Of a stretch of 64,000 nucleotides of DNA, positions 42,329-51,683 are shown piece after piece. The notes below the pieces were generated by a model that was given only the letters and a program-made list of their open reading frames with translations, did not search any database and was not told the origin of the DNA. This DNA is from Azophilus sp965200465. Lineage in GTDB: Bacteria > Pseudomonadota > Gammaproteobacteria > Pseudomonadales > Azotimanducaceae. The stretch lies in the NCBI GenBank assembly GCA_965200465.1, contig OZ241358.1, positions 868,001-932,000 of the forward strand, read 5' to 3'. The first letter of the stretch is position 1. Every line of letters starts with the position of its first letter. Both the position numbers and the translations under genes were made by a program.

Positions 42329-43227
42329 AGCCGAAGCCGCTCACCGTGGCCATTTCCTCCCGGGCGCTGTTCGACCTGCGCGAGAGCAACGCCGTCTATG
42401 AGGAGCAGGGCCTAGAGGCGTACCGACGCTTTCAGATCGACAAGGAGGATCAGCCGCTAGCGCCGGGAGAGGGCTTTCTTTTCGTTAAGAAGTTGTTGAA
42501 CATCAATGCGTTAAGCCAAAATAGAAGGGTTGACGTCATATTGCTGTCGCGCAATTCGGCGGATACCGGCCTGCGCGTTTTCAACTCCATAAAGCATCAT
42601 GGCCTAGACGTCACCAAGGCGGCGTTCTGCGGCGGCGAAAGCCCCTACCGCTACGTCAAGGCGTTCGGCTGCGACCTGTTTTTGAGCACCCACGGCCCGG
42701 ATGTCCGCCATGCGCTGGAGCATGGCGTGGCGGCGGCCAACCTGCTGCCGGCCGGCCAAGCCGGCGGCAAGAACGAGCGGCGGCAGACGGACCAGCTGCG
42801 GTTGGCGTTCGATGGCGACGCCGTGCTGTTTTCCGACGAGGCGGAGAGGATATTCCAAAAGGACGGCCTTGACGCATTCGCCGCCGCCGAAGAGGAGCAT
42901 GCCTCCAAACCCTTGCCGGGCGGGCCGTTCAAGTCCTTTTTGGGCGCCCTGCAGGATTTGCAGCAGGAATTCGACAAGGACTGCCCCATTCGCACCGCCT
43001 TGGTCACCGCCCGGGAGGCCCCGGCCCATGAACGGGTCATCCGCACTTTGCGGGCTTGGAACATCCGGCTGGACGAATCCATTTTTCTTGGCGGCATGAG
43101 CAAATCCGAGTTTTTGCAGGCGTTTTCGGCGGACGTGTTCTTTGACGACCAAGCGCGGCACTGCCAAGCCGCCATCGCCCATACGTCCGCTGGGCATGTG
43201 CCCATCGGGGTGGCCAACGAGTGCTGA
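42325..43227 (+). CDS. 5'-nucleotidase, cytosolic NT5C1-like family
   Basis: 300 residues. Start ATG 42325. The pattern TVAISSRALFDLRESNAVY, then VILLSRNSADTGLRVFNSI and AFCGGESPYRYVKAF, and the later DGDAVLFSDEAE matches the bacterial relatives of vertebrate cytosolic 5'-nucleotidase I, a HAD-type fold that hydrolyses nucleoside monophosphates. The FDGDAVLF stretch carries the two aspartates expected for a HAD phosphatase. It is co-transcribed with the DUF465 gene and ends 94 nt before cysB. Confidence 0.88.
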   Translation: MKPKPLTVAISSRALFDLRESNAVYEEQGLEAYRRFQIDKEDQPLAPGEGFLFVKKLLNINALSQNRRVDVILLSRNSADTGLRVFNSIKHHGLDVTKAAFCGGESPYRYVKAFGCDLFLSTHGPDVRHALEHGVAAANLLPAGQAGGKNERRQTDQLRLAFDGDAVLFSDEAERIFQKDGLDAFAAAEEEHASKPLPGGPFKSFLGALQDLQQEFDKDCPIRTALVTAREAPAHERVIRTLRAWNIRLDESIFLGGMSKSEFLQAFSADVFFDDQARHCQAAIAHTSAGHVPIGVANEC

Positions 43228-43273
43228 TTATATTCCCTTCGGTTATAAATAGGCTTTACATTATATCGATGCG

Positions 43274-43297
43274 CCGCAATTTGGCTTAGAATTGCGG
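43274..43297 (+). promoter_or_regulatory. Inverted repeat overlapping the cysB promoter
   Basis: CCGCAATT (43274-43281) and AATTGCGG (43290-43297) form a perfect 8-bp inverted repeat around an 8-nt centre, 24 nt before the cysB ATG. The second arm overlaps a TAGAAT -10-like box (43287-43292). LysR-type regulators commonly repress their own genes from such sites, so this is a candidate CysB operator. Confidence 0.5.
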
Positions 43298-43321
43298 GTT
43301 ACGCAATCGGCGGCAAGGGCC

Positions 43322-44305
43322 ATGAAGCTTCAGCAACTGCAATACATCTCCGAAGTCGTGCGCCACGATCTCAACGTATCGGCGACCGCTCAAAGCCTGT
43401 TCACTTCCCAACCCGGCATCAGCAAGCAGATACGCTTGCTGGAGGGCGAATTGGGCGTTGAGATCTTCGCCCGTCGAGGCAAGCGCTTGACGCAGGTCAC
43501 CCCGGTCGGCGAGCTCATAGTCGGCTTGGCCGATGACATTCTGCGCCAGCTAGGCAACGTCAAACGGGTGGCGGAGGAGCACCGGGACGAAAAAACCGGT
43601 CTGCTGGCCATCGCCACCACCCACACCCAGGCGCGCTACGCCCTGCCGCCGGTGGTGCGCAAGTTTCGGGCGGCCTACCCGAAGGTGGCCTTGAAGATGC
43701 ATCAGGGGGCGCCGGGGCAGCTCGCGGAATTGGCCAAGGCGGGTGAGGTGGACTTCGTCATCGCCACCGAGGGCCTTGACCTGTTCCAGGATCTCATCAT
43801 GCTGCCGTGCTACCGCTGGTACAGGGACGTCGTGGTGCCGCAGGGCCATGCGTTGGAGGCCTTGGCGGCGACGCGCCAGTTGACCTTGGCCGACGTGGCG
43901 GCGGAGCCCCTCGCCACCTATGTGTTTGGGTTCACCGGCCGCTCGGTGCTGGACCAAGCGTTCACGGCTGCTGGATTGCAGCCGAACGTGGCCTTCACCG
44001 CCACCGACACCGACGTCATCAAGACCTACGTGCGCTTGGGCTTCGGCGTCGGCATCATCGCCTCCATGGCTTTCGACCCCGCCGTGGACCCGGATTTGCG
44101 CACCATAGACGCGGCCCATCTTTTTGCGCCCTCCGTCACCCACATTGGCTTTCGCCGGGGCACTTTTTTACGCCGGTTCATGTACGAGTTCATCGAATGG
44201 TTTGCGCCCCATTTGAACCGCCGCATGGTGGATGCGGCAATCGACTCCCCTTCGGGAGCGGCCCGGACGAGGCTGTTTGCCGATGTGCAGTTGCCGGTCA
44301 GGTGA
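43322..44305 (+). CDS. cysB: LysR-family regulator of sulfur assimilation, CysB
   Basis: 327 residues from ATG 43322, within a few residues of E. coli CysB length. N-terminal winged helix: MKLQQLQYISEVVRHDLNVS, then SLFTSQPGISKQIRLLEGEL. The effector domain keeps CysB/Cbl features (LLAIATTHTQARYALPPVV, ATEGLDLFQDLIMLPCYRW). CysB senses O-acetylserine/thiosulfate or sulfate and activates cysteine and sulfonate genes. A CysH gene lies 12 kb away at the other end of a sulfotransferase-rich glycan block. The ABC permease begins 6 nt after the stop, so cysB may be co-transcribed with the exporter. Confidence 0.92.
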   Translation: MKLQQLQYISEVVRHDLNVSATAQSLFTSQPGISKQIRLLEGELGVEIFARRGKRLTQVTPVGELIVGLADDILRQLGNVKRVAEEHRDEKTGLLAIATTHTQARYALPPVVRKFRAAYPKVALKMHQGAPGQLAELAKAGEVDFVIATEGLDLFQDLIMLPCYRWYRDVVVPQGHALEALAATRQLTLADVAAEPLATYVFGFTGRSVLDQAFTAAGLQPNVAFTATDTDVIKTYVRLGFGVGIIASMAFDPAVDPDLRTIDAAHLFAPSVTHIGFRRGTFLRRFMYEFIEWFAPHLNRRMVDAAIDSPSGAARTRLFADVQLPVR

Positions 44306-44311
44306 GGTTCG

Positions 44312-45169
44312 ATGACGAACGGCGCCGCTGCTGAGGCCCTGTCCGGCGCAATGCCCGCAACGGACGGCTTGCCGCCGCCGCCTTCGCAGGTCGCCCGCGC
44401 CCTCCTCGACATCATGCAGGGCGCCCGCGCCGTGCATCTGTGGGGACCGCTGGGATGGCAGGACATTCGCAAGCGCTACCGTCGCTCCATACTCGGGCCG
44501 TTTTGGCTGACCATCAGCATGGGCATGTTGGTTGGAATGCTGGGCATGCTTTACGGCGCTCTGTTCCAAGCGGAAATTTCCCGCTTCATGCCGTTCCTCG
44601 CCTTGGGCTTCATTTTTTGGACCCTCATCTCCGGCATGATTGCGGACTCCTGCCGCATATTCATCAACGCCCAAGGCATTATTGAACAGATAGACCTGCC
44701 TCTTTCGGTGCATGTTTACCGCATGGTGTGGCATAGCCTGATCGTCCTCAGCCACAACATCCTCATCTTCGTTCCCATCGCCATCGCTTTTTTGCTTTGG
44801 CCGGGCTGGATGGGGCTGCTCGTCCTGCCCGGCTTGGCGCTGCTGTGCCTGAACGGCGTATGGGCCGGCCTGTTGCTTGGCTTGGTGTCGGTGCGTTTTC
44901 GAGACGTGCCCCCGGTGGTGGACAGCGTCATGCGGATCGCGTTTTTCGTCACGCCCATCATCTGGATGCCGGAACACCTGCCGGAACGCTTTCACCTGCA
45001 TGACTGGAACCCCTTCTACCACTTTCTGGAGCTGGTGCGCGCACCCCTCCTCGGTGCAGCGCCGAGGCTTGTCTCCTGGCTGGTGGTGGTTGGCGCAACC
45101 TGCTTGGGATGGGCTGCGACCATCGTCATGTACAGCCTCTTTCGTCGGCGCATCGCCTACTGGGTTTGA
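44312..45169 (+). CDS. wzm: ABC-2 type polysaccharide exporter permease
   Basis: 285 residues with six predicted membrane helices and an N-terminal amphipathic stretch, the Wzm/TagG/RfbA layout. Characteristic pieces: DIRKRYRRSILGPFWLTIS before the first helix and LVSVRFRDVPPVVDSVMRI between helices. Wzm forms the channel that exports undecaprenyl-linked O-antigen or capsule glycan across the inner membrane, powered by Wzt, which begins 11 nt downstream. It is transcribed from just after cysB. Confidence 0.9.
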   Translation: MTNGAAAEALSGAMPATDGLPPPPSQVARALLDIMQGARAVHLWGPLGWQDIRKRYRRSILGPFWLTISMGMLVGMLGMLYGALFQAEISRFMPFLALGFIFWTLISGMIADSCRIFINAQGIIEQIDLPLSVHVYRMVWHSLIVLSHNILIFVPIAIAFLLWPGWMGLLVLPGLALLCLNGVWAGLLLGLVSVRFRDVPPVVDSVMRIAFFVTPIIWMPEHLPERFHLHDWNPFYHFLELVRAPLLGAAPRLVSWLVVVGATCLGWAATIVMYSLFRRRIAYWV

Positions 45170-45179
45170 ACGCAGGCTC

Positions 45180-45932
<753 letters not shown>

Positions 45933-45968
45933 GCCCGTGCGGCGGGGATTGCGCCTCCGCCGGCGGGC
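45933..45968. terminator. Bidirectional hairpin between wzt and the GT fusion gene
   Basis: GCCCG-T-GCGGCGG pairs with CCGCCG-G-CGGGC across an 11-nt loop in a 66-bp convergent gap. The stem is long and GC-rich. There is no T-tract, so termination may be partial or factor-dependent. Confidence 0.55.
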
Positions 45969-45998
45969 TTGCCGCTTCATTCGGCTGGGTGCGGCGCC

Positions 45999-48900
45999 CT
46001 ATTGCCGATGCCGGTGGGGCTTCCAAGGTCCCCACTTCTCTTCATAGATGGACCTGTTGCGCTCGAAAAGCGCCTGCCGCCTCTCTTGATCCATCTGGTC
46101 GAATGAGGCCGACAGATGATGGTGCATGAACACGTCCTCCGCCACCGCCACGCGATGCCCCGCCTTGCGCACCCGCTGGCAATAGTCGTCGTCCTCAAAG
46201 AAACCCAAGCCGAAGCGTTCGTCCAATGCCCCCACTTTCTCATAAACGGCGCGGGTCATGGCGGCGCAGAAGAAGGCTATCACCGGCAGGTCGAGCTCCT
46301 CGCCGGAGCGCTTGGAGGTGTAGGCCCAGGCGCTGGCCTCCATCTCCCGCATGTCGGCGTACTGAATGTCGATCCTGGCCTCGTTGCCGATGTTGTTGGT
46401 CACCGGCCCCACCAAGCCGAGATTGGGGTCCTGGCGCAGATGGCGGGTCAGGTCCAGCATCCATCCAGGCGTTGCGTAGGTGTCGTTGTTCAGGATGACG
46501 AGCAGCTCGCCTGCCGCCGCCTGCAGCCCGCGGTTGTTGCCGGCGGCGAACCCCAGATTTGCGTCGTTTTGAACCAGTTTGACGCCAGGGTGGTTGGCCG
46601 CGTAGTCGGTGAGAAAACCGGGCGTCCCGTCGGTCGAGGCGTTATCGACCAGCACCAGCTCCCAGTTCGGATAGTGCGTGTTGGCCTCCAGGCTGCGCAA
46701 GCAGGCTTGGGTGAAGGCGAGGTTGTTGTGGGTTAGAACGATCACGGAGACCTTGGGAAACACGGCTTGGAGGGCGTTCTCCAGTTGGTCAACGCGAACA
46801 TTCCAATCGTGCTGCCGGGCCCATGCGGCTCGCTCGGCGGCCCTTTGCCGGTCGTCGCGCTCGGTCATTGCGTCCGCAAGCGACTGCAGGAACTGCTCAG
46901 CGTTCTCCGCCGTGCGGACTCTCTCTCCGAGCAGCTTCAACTCCGGCAAGGCGGTCGCCACCACCGGCTTGCCGGCGGCCAGGTACTCATAGACCTTCAC
47001 CGGGCTGGTGCACAGCGTCAGTTCGGTCAGCTTGAACGGGATGAGGGCGACGTCAAAGCTGTGCACCCAGCTGGCGGCCTGCGCGTATTGCACCTCGCCG
47101 ACCAGCTTTATGTTGCTGAGCTTTTTGGCCTTGGCGACGTCGCAGAAGGTGGTGTCGCCGACCAAGACGAAGTCCCACCCTCCGTGCCGCTGGGCGGCGG
47201 AGACGATCAGCTCCATGTCGAACCAGTCCGCAATGGCGCCTATGTAGCCCGCCACCGGGCGCTCGCAAGGGTATGCGAGCCGCTCCGGCGGCTTCTCGAA
47301 GCGCTCGATTTCGGCGGCGTTGCGGATCAAGACGTTTGCGGTGGTTCGCCCGACCATCTCCGACAGCCTGGCGGACGTGGTGACGACCAGGTCGGCGCGG
47401 GCCAGCAAACGCTCCTCCTCCTGGAGCATGTGCGGGCCGTTGGAGGAAAACCCGGCGTGGTGGTCCATGCAGTCGTAAACAACCAAGGCGCCGGGCAGGG
47501 CTTCCGCCAAGGGCCGCCAAAACGGCAGGTTGACGAAGGCCACCAAACGCCCCAATTCTCCGGCGGCCATCAGTTCGCCCAAGGCCGCGAGCATGGACTC
47601 CAAGGTTGGGCCGCGCAGCGGATCTTGGTAGATCAGGGGCATTTTGCCGGGCAGGCACAGCTGAATGAGGAACACATTGGGCGCCGGGGACTCCAGCACC
47701 TGGAACCCCGGAGCAGCGGCGCCGTGAAAGGTGGTGGAAAGGTAGAAGATCCGGTGCCCTCGCTCCGCCAGCCGCTTGGCGAGGTGCTGCGGCCTTTGGA
47801 ACCGGAAGTGCCAATCGATCACCGGGCAAACCAGTATGTCGTGGCGCCCGGGCGATGGCCGCCCCAGATCCAAGCGGGGCTTGGCGTTCGCCTGCGCATC
47901 CGGCGGCGGCCGGCTGAGCGCCATCCTCAGGGCCACCGACCTTGGCAGGAAGCGTCCCTCCCAACGGCGCAGCAGGCCCTTGATGGGCGTCGGCAGGCGC
48001 CTAGCGGCGGCCGTCGCCAGACGATGCGCCCACCGCAGCAAAGGCTTGAACACCGTATATCTCTCCCTGTTGAGCTGCTCGACCAAGGCGACTAGGTGCG
48101 TGCGGGTCTCGTCGATGCGGCGCCCTGCGGCATCGAGTTGCTGGCGCAGGTTGGCCAAGCCGGCGACGCTGGCGGCATGGGCCTCGTCAATGCGGCGGCC
48201 GCTTTCGTTGAACTGCTCGGTCAGCGTGTCGGTCACTTGCCGCTGCAGGTTGGCCAAGCCGGTGACGCTGGCGGCATGAGCCTCGTCGATGCGGCGGCCG
48301 CTTTCGTTGAACTGCTCGCGCAGGGTGTCCGTGACCTGTTCGCGGAAACTGGAGAAACTGAAGGCGCTGTGCTCCGCCAGCTGATTGAGGCGGGCGTCCA
48401 GCCCTTGAAAACCGACTTCGCCGATGGTCTGCGCATCCACCCGCGGTGAGATGTGCGTGAATGTCGCCGTCTCTTGGCGGACCTCGCTCCACTCAGCAAG
48501 GAAGGCCTCGTCCCGCAGGGAGACTGCGTCCGCCGCCGCTTGGCGGAGTGCGCCATAGGCGCGGTCCGCCAGCAACTCCGCGCCAACGCGGGGCGGCCCT
48601 TCGTCCGGGACGCCAAAGTGCTGCAGGCCGGCGTCTAGGAATTGGCCCGTGAACTCATCGACGGACGGCCCATTGGCCGGCCCCAGCGCCAACGCCTGCG
48701 CGATGCGCTCGAGCTCCCGTTGCGGCTGGCCAAGCATTCGGTCGTAGTCGAGCAACACATGCGGGTTGGCGGCGATGTCCTCAAAGGGATTCAGGTTGTG
48801 GTTCAGCCACAGCAGATGGGATTTCAGCGAGCTGAAGCCGTCGCGGCTGGCCAAGGATTGCGCCACCGCCCAGGGATTGCGGATGACCCAAACGAAACTG

Positions 48901-49310
48901 GTTGGGAAATGGCCTTCCCCAAGCAGCACTCGGCGCCAAAAGGGCCAGAGGCGGGCGGTCCTTGGGTCCTTGAACGCCCAGACCGGGCGGTGGGCGGTCT
49001 TCGCCCGCAGCAGCGCCTGCGCCTGCTCGACCAAGGGCGCTAGGCTAGGCGTCCCCAGCAGCCTCTCGTCCTCGGCGCCCACCAGATCCCATTGCAGCGC
49101 CAAGGCGGTGTGTACCTGTTTGTTCAGTTCGATGACGTCCCGGTCCTCCCAGTGCCCCTTGGCGTTGTCCGGCGCCGGTTCGATGGTGAGGTTGTCGCCC
49201 AGCGCCACGCCTAGGGCCTGCAGAGCGCGAGTGGCCAAGCTGGTTCCAGACCTGTGCATGCCGATGACCGCGATCACCCTGCCGCCGTTTGCTTGGCCGC
49301 CTCGGCTCAT
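45999..49310 (-). CDS. Sulfotransferase / coiled-coil / GT4-like / GT2 fusion protein
   Basis: 1103 residues from ATG 49310, overlapping the upstream GT stop (ATGA). Four parts in order. (1) Residues 10-300: P-loop sulfotransferase with PAPS site GMHRSGTSLATRAL (17-30) and a 3'-phosphate site near VWVIRNPWAVAQSL (about 131-144). (2) Residues about 320-415: coiled coil with a 33-residue tandem repeat (VTDTL-EQFNESGRRIDEAHA). (3) Residues about 485-845: GT-B glycosyltransferase (DILVCPVIDWHFRFQRPQHL, KVYEYLAAGKPVVA). (4) Residues 849-1103: GT2 domain (KVSVIVLTHNN, LVLVDNASTDGTPGFL, EDDDYCQRVRKAGH). It probably adds two sugars and a sulfate to one glycan while the coiled coil oligomerises it. 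Specificities unknown. Last gene of the wecB operon. Confidence 0.85.
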   Translation of the reverse strand: MSRGGQANGGRVIAVIGMHRSGTSLATRALQALGVALGDNLTIEPAPDNAKGHWEDRDVIELNKQVHTALALQWDLVGAEDERLLGTPSLAPLVEQAQALLRAKTAHRPVWAFKDPRTARLWPFWRRVLLGEGHFPTSFVWVIRNPWAVAQSLASRDGFSSLKSHLLWLNHNLNPFEDIAANPHVLLDYDRMLGQPQRELERIAQALALGPANGPSVDEFTGQFLDAGLQHFGVPDEGPPRVGAELLADRAYGALRQAAADAVSLRDEAFLAEWSEVRQETATFTHISPRVDAQTIGEVGFQGLDARLNQLAEHSAFSFSSFREQVTDTLREQFNESGRRIDEAHAASVTGLANLQRQVTDTLTEQFNESGRRIDEAHAASVAGLANLRQQLDAAGRRIDETRTHLVALVEQLNRERYTVFKPLLRWAHRLATAAARRLPTPIKGLLRRWEGRFLPRSVALRMALSRPPPDAQANAKPRLDLGRPSPGRHDILVCPVIDWHFRFQRPQHLAKRLAERGHRIFYLSTTFHGAAAPGFQVLESPAPNVFLIQLCLPGKMPLIYQDPLRGPTLESMLAALGELMAAGELGRLVAFVNLPFWRPLAEALPGALVVYDCMDHHAGFSSNGPHMLQEEERLLARADLVVTTSARLSEMVGRTTANVLIRNAAEIERFEKPPERLAYPCERPVAGYIGAIADWFDMELIVSAAQRHGGWDFVLVGDTTFCDVAKAKKLSNIKLVGEVQYAQAASWVHSFDVALIPFKLTELTLCTSPVKVYEYLAAGKPVVATALPELKLLGERVRTAENAEQFLQSLADAMTERDDRQRAAERAAWARQHDWNVRVDQLENALQAVFPKVSVIVLTHNNLAFTQACLRSLEANTHYPNWELVLVDNASTDGTPGFLTDYAANHPGVKLVQNDANLGFAAGNNRGLQAAAGELLVILNNDTYATPGWMLDLTRHLRQDPNLGLVGPVTNNIGNEARIDIQYADMREMEASAWAYTSKRSGEELDLPVIAFFCAAMTRAVYEKVGALDERFGLGFFEDDDYCQRVRKAGHRVAVAEDVFMHHHLSASFDQMDQERRQALFERNRSIYEEKWGPWKPHRHRQ
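48141..48338 (-). repeat. 99-nt tandem repeat inside the fusion gene
   Basis: Two copies of a 99-nt unit (starting at 48338 and 48239 on the minus strand) encode a 33-residue unit, and a diverged third (GRRIDETRTH) follows. Copies are nearly identical at the DNA level. The unit length fits a coiled-coil heptad extension and could vary in number by recombination. Confidence 0.8.
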
Positions 49311-50437
49311 GGCCTGCGCTCGGCGGAGGCGCCTTGGGGGCTGTTGAATCGGCTGCGCAGGAAGGGGGACTGCGCAAATCTCGACCGCCATGAGTTCTCC
49401 TGGCGAAAGCGCTCCAGGGCTGCGGATGCAACTGGCGAATGCGCCTTGACGCGGTTCATGAGGGTGCGAAAGTCGGTGTCCCCTTGCACCAAGCAGACTT
49501 CCGGGTCGGCCTCGCGTTGGCGCATCTCGCCGAAACGGGTGGAGATCACCGGCAATCCCGCAGCTCGGTATTCGTAGTATTTTATGGGATCGACCGCCGC
49601 CGTGAGGCCATTCACCTTGAAGGGGATGAGCCCGGCGGTGCAGCCCCCCAAGCGGCGGGGCACCTCTGCGCTTGCGCATTCGCCCAGCAGATGCACATTG
49701 GCGGGCAACGGCGCCTTGGGCGGCGCCATGACCGGGCCGATGAGGTCGAAACGCACTGCGGGAAGGGCGCCGGCCATTTTCGCCAGCAACGCCCAATCAA
49801 ACCAAGCGCCGATGGTGCCGACATAGCCAAAGACCTGTTCGCCTTCGGCGGCCCCGCCAAGGGCTTGCGGATTGGGGTCAAGCCCGTTGCGCACCAATTC
49901 AACGGCGAGGCCGCGCCGCCTGAACTTCTCCTGCAGCGCCGTGGAGGACGCGAACACCTGGTCAACTCGCCGGGCTATCTCGGCCTCCACTCGATGGTTC
50001 AGCACTCGTGCGCCGCCCTGATGGAACTCCGGGAAATCGTCCATCGCATCGTAGCAGCTAGGTTGGCCTGCGGCCTGCTTGAGCAGTTGCAGGGCGAGCA
50101 GGCTGGGGCGCCCGATCGCCAGCATCCAGTCCTCCCCCTGCACGAATGCGGCGACGCGCTCCAGCACCGGCCTCCAAATCATCCGCTTAAGCCAGGGCGG
50201 GCGCATCGCCGGGTCGGCGCACCAAGCAGGAGGCGTCAGCGTCTGCACCGATGCGTCGGCCCTCGGATAGGCTCGCCGGCGGCTGCGGCGCAGATCGCCA
50301 AGCCGCGGCAGGCGGCTTGGGTAGGGGTTGATCCAGAGCGTGCGCCCGCCGCCGCGGCGGTTGCAGAACTCCACGAAATGGTGCGCCCTTTGGGTGAAGC
50401 TGGAGTAGGGCACCGGCGCGGCGTAAACCAGCTTCAC
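49307..50437 (-). CDS. GT-B glycosyltransferase
   Basis: 376 residues from GTG 50437 overlapping the wecB stop (GTGA). The pattern MKLVYAAPVPYSSFTQRAHHF, CYDAMDDFPEFH and FASSTALQEKF, then FGYVGTIGAWFDW and KYYEYRAAGLPVIST matches GT-B enzymes resembling teichuronic/capsule glycosyltransferases of the GT4 type. It shares this scheme with domain 3 of the following fusion protein (IDWFDMELIV, KVYEYLAAGKPVVA), suggesting a duplication. Donor and acceptor sugars cannot be read. It sits between wecB and the fusion gene. Confidence 0.85.
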   Translation of the reverse strand: MKLVYAAPVPYSSFTQRAHHFVEFCNRRGGGRTLWINPYPSRLPRLGDLRRSRRRAYPRADASVQTLTPPAWCADPAMRPPWLKRMIWRPVLERVAAFVQGEDWMLAIGRPSLLALQLLKQAAGQPSCYDAMDDFPEFHQGGARVLNHRVEAEIARRVDQVFASSTALQEKFRRRGLAVELVRNGLDPNPQALGGAAEGEQVFGYVGTIGAWFDWALLAKMAGALPAVRFDLIGPVMAPPKAPLPANVHLLGECASAEVPRRLGGCTAGLIPFKVNGLTAAVDPIKYYEYRAAGLPVISTRFGEMRQREADPEVCLVQGDTDFRTLMNRVKAHSPVASAALERFRQENSWRSRFAQSPFLRSRFNSPQGASAERRP

Positions 50438-51555
50438 GGCGGGCCGCCCAACTGCGCCACATGCCGGACGATGCGCTGCGCCGCTTTGCCGTCCCCGTAC
50501 GAGGAGCTGCCCTTGGCCATGCGCTGGTACGCGCGGTCGTCATCCAGCAGCGCGGCCACGCGGCTAACGATGCGCTGCGGGTCCGTGCCCACCAATTCGA
50601 CCACGCCCTCCCGCACGGCTTCGGGGCGCTCCGTCTCGTCCCTTAGCACCAGCACCGGCTTGCCGAGCGCCGGCGCCTCCTCCTGAACGCCGCCTGAGTC
50701 CGTCAGTATCAGCCAAGCCCGCTGCATGGCCGTGACGAAGGGGCCGTAGTCCAGCGGCTCGCACAGCGTCACTTGCGGCAAGGCGTCGAGCTGCCGCCGC
50801 ACCACCTTGCGGACGTTGGGGTTGCGGTGTACGGGAAACAGAAAGTGCAAATCCGCGCATTGGCGCGCCAGTTCGCCTATGGCCTTGCACACCGAGAGCA
50901 TCGGCGCTCCGAAGTTCTCCCGGCGGTGGGCCGTCACCAACACCATCCGCCCCTTCGCCGGCACCTCCACGCCTAGGGGAAAATCCCGCTCGGCCATCAT
51001 GCGCAGCGCGTCGATCACCGTGTTGCCGGTTATGTGAATGCGGTCGCCCGGCGCTCCCTCCCGCAGCAGATTGTCCCTAGCGGTGCGGGTGGGGGCGAAG
51101 TTCAGGGTTGCCAGGCGCCCCACCAGCACACGGTTCATTTCCTCCGGCCACGGATACTCGAAATCATGGGTGCGCAGCCCGGCCTCCACATGGCCGAAGG
51201 GCACTTTGCGGTAGAAGCTGGCCAGAGCGGCCGCCATGACGGTGGTGGTGTCGCCCTGGGCGAGAACCAGGTTGGGTCGATGCCGCTGCAGGCAGTCGTC
51301 CAGCCCGGTCATCAGCCGGGAGGTCAGGGCGGCGAGCGCTTGGTTCGGCTGCATGACGTTGAGGTCCGCATCCGGTTCGATGCCGAACAGGCGCAGGGTT
51401 TGGTCCAGCATCTCCCGGTGCTGGGCCGTGGCCAGCACCTTGACGTCCCAGTTGCCCGAACGGCGCAGAGCCAGCACCACCGGCGCCATCTTGATGGCCT
51501 CCGGCCTAGTGCCCACTACGCACAGAATTCTCGGCGATGTTCGGCTTGCGGCCAA
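50434..51555 (-). CDS. wecB: UDP-N-acetylglucosamine 2-epimerase (non-hydrolysing)
   Basis: 373 residues from TTG 51555, preceded by GGAGG with 5-nt spacing. Motifs: CVVGTRPEAIKMAPV, VLAQGDTTTVMAAALA, GHVEAGLRT, NTVIDALRMM and TDSGGVQEEAPALGKPVLV. It makes UDP-ManNAc from UDP-GlcNAc, a precursor of ManNAc- or ManNAcA-containing glycans. It heads the three-gene minus-strand operon with two glycosyltransferase genes and is divergent from the GMC oxidoreductase. This is the only dedicated nucleotide-sugar enzyme in the block. Confidence 0.95.
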   Translation of the reverse strand: MAASRTSPRILCVVGTRPEAIKMAPVVLALRRSGNWDVKVLATAQHREMLDQTLRLFGIEPDADLNVMQPNQALAALTSRLMTGLDDCLQRHRPNLVLAQGDTTTVMAAALASFYRKVPFGHVEAGLRTHDFEYPWPEEMNRVLVGRLATLNFAPTRTARDNLLREGAPGDRIHITGNTVIDALRMMAERDFPLGVEVPAKGRMVLVTAHRRENFGAPMLSVCKAIGELARQCADLHFLFPVHRNPNVRKVVRRQLDALPQVTLCEPLDYGPFVTAMQRAWLILTDSGGVQEEAPALGKPVLVLRDETERPEAVREGVVELVGTDPQRIVSRVAALLDDDRAYQRMAKGSSSYGDGKAAQRIVRHVAQLGGPP

Positions 51556-51683
51556 GGGGGCCTCCGCCCACGGAGTGGGGCCATTCTAGCCCGCGCACCC
51601 TACAGGCGGGCAATTGGCGGGAAACGGTTTGGGCGGCATGGGCTATACTGACCCAACCTCCGGTGCGAAGTCAGGGCGAATTC

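Noticed and set aside
45941..45950. GCGGGGATTG resembling the element's terminal repeat
   Set aside because: Only ten bases match and no neighbouring element sequence is present; it is part of a terminator-like hairpin.
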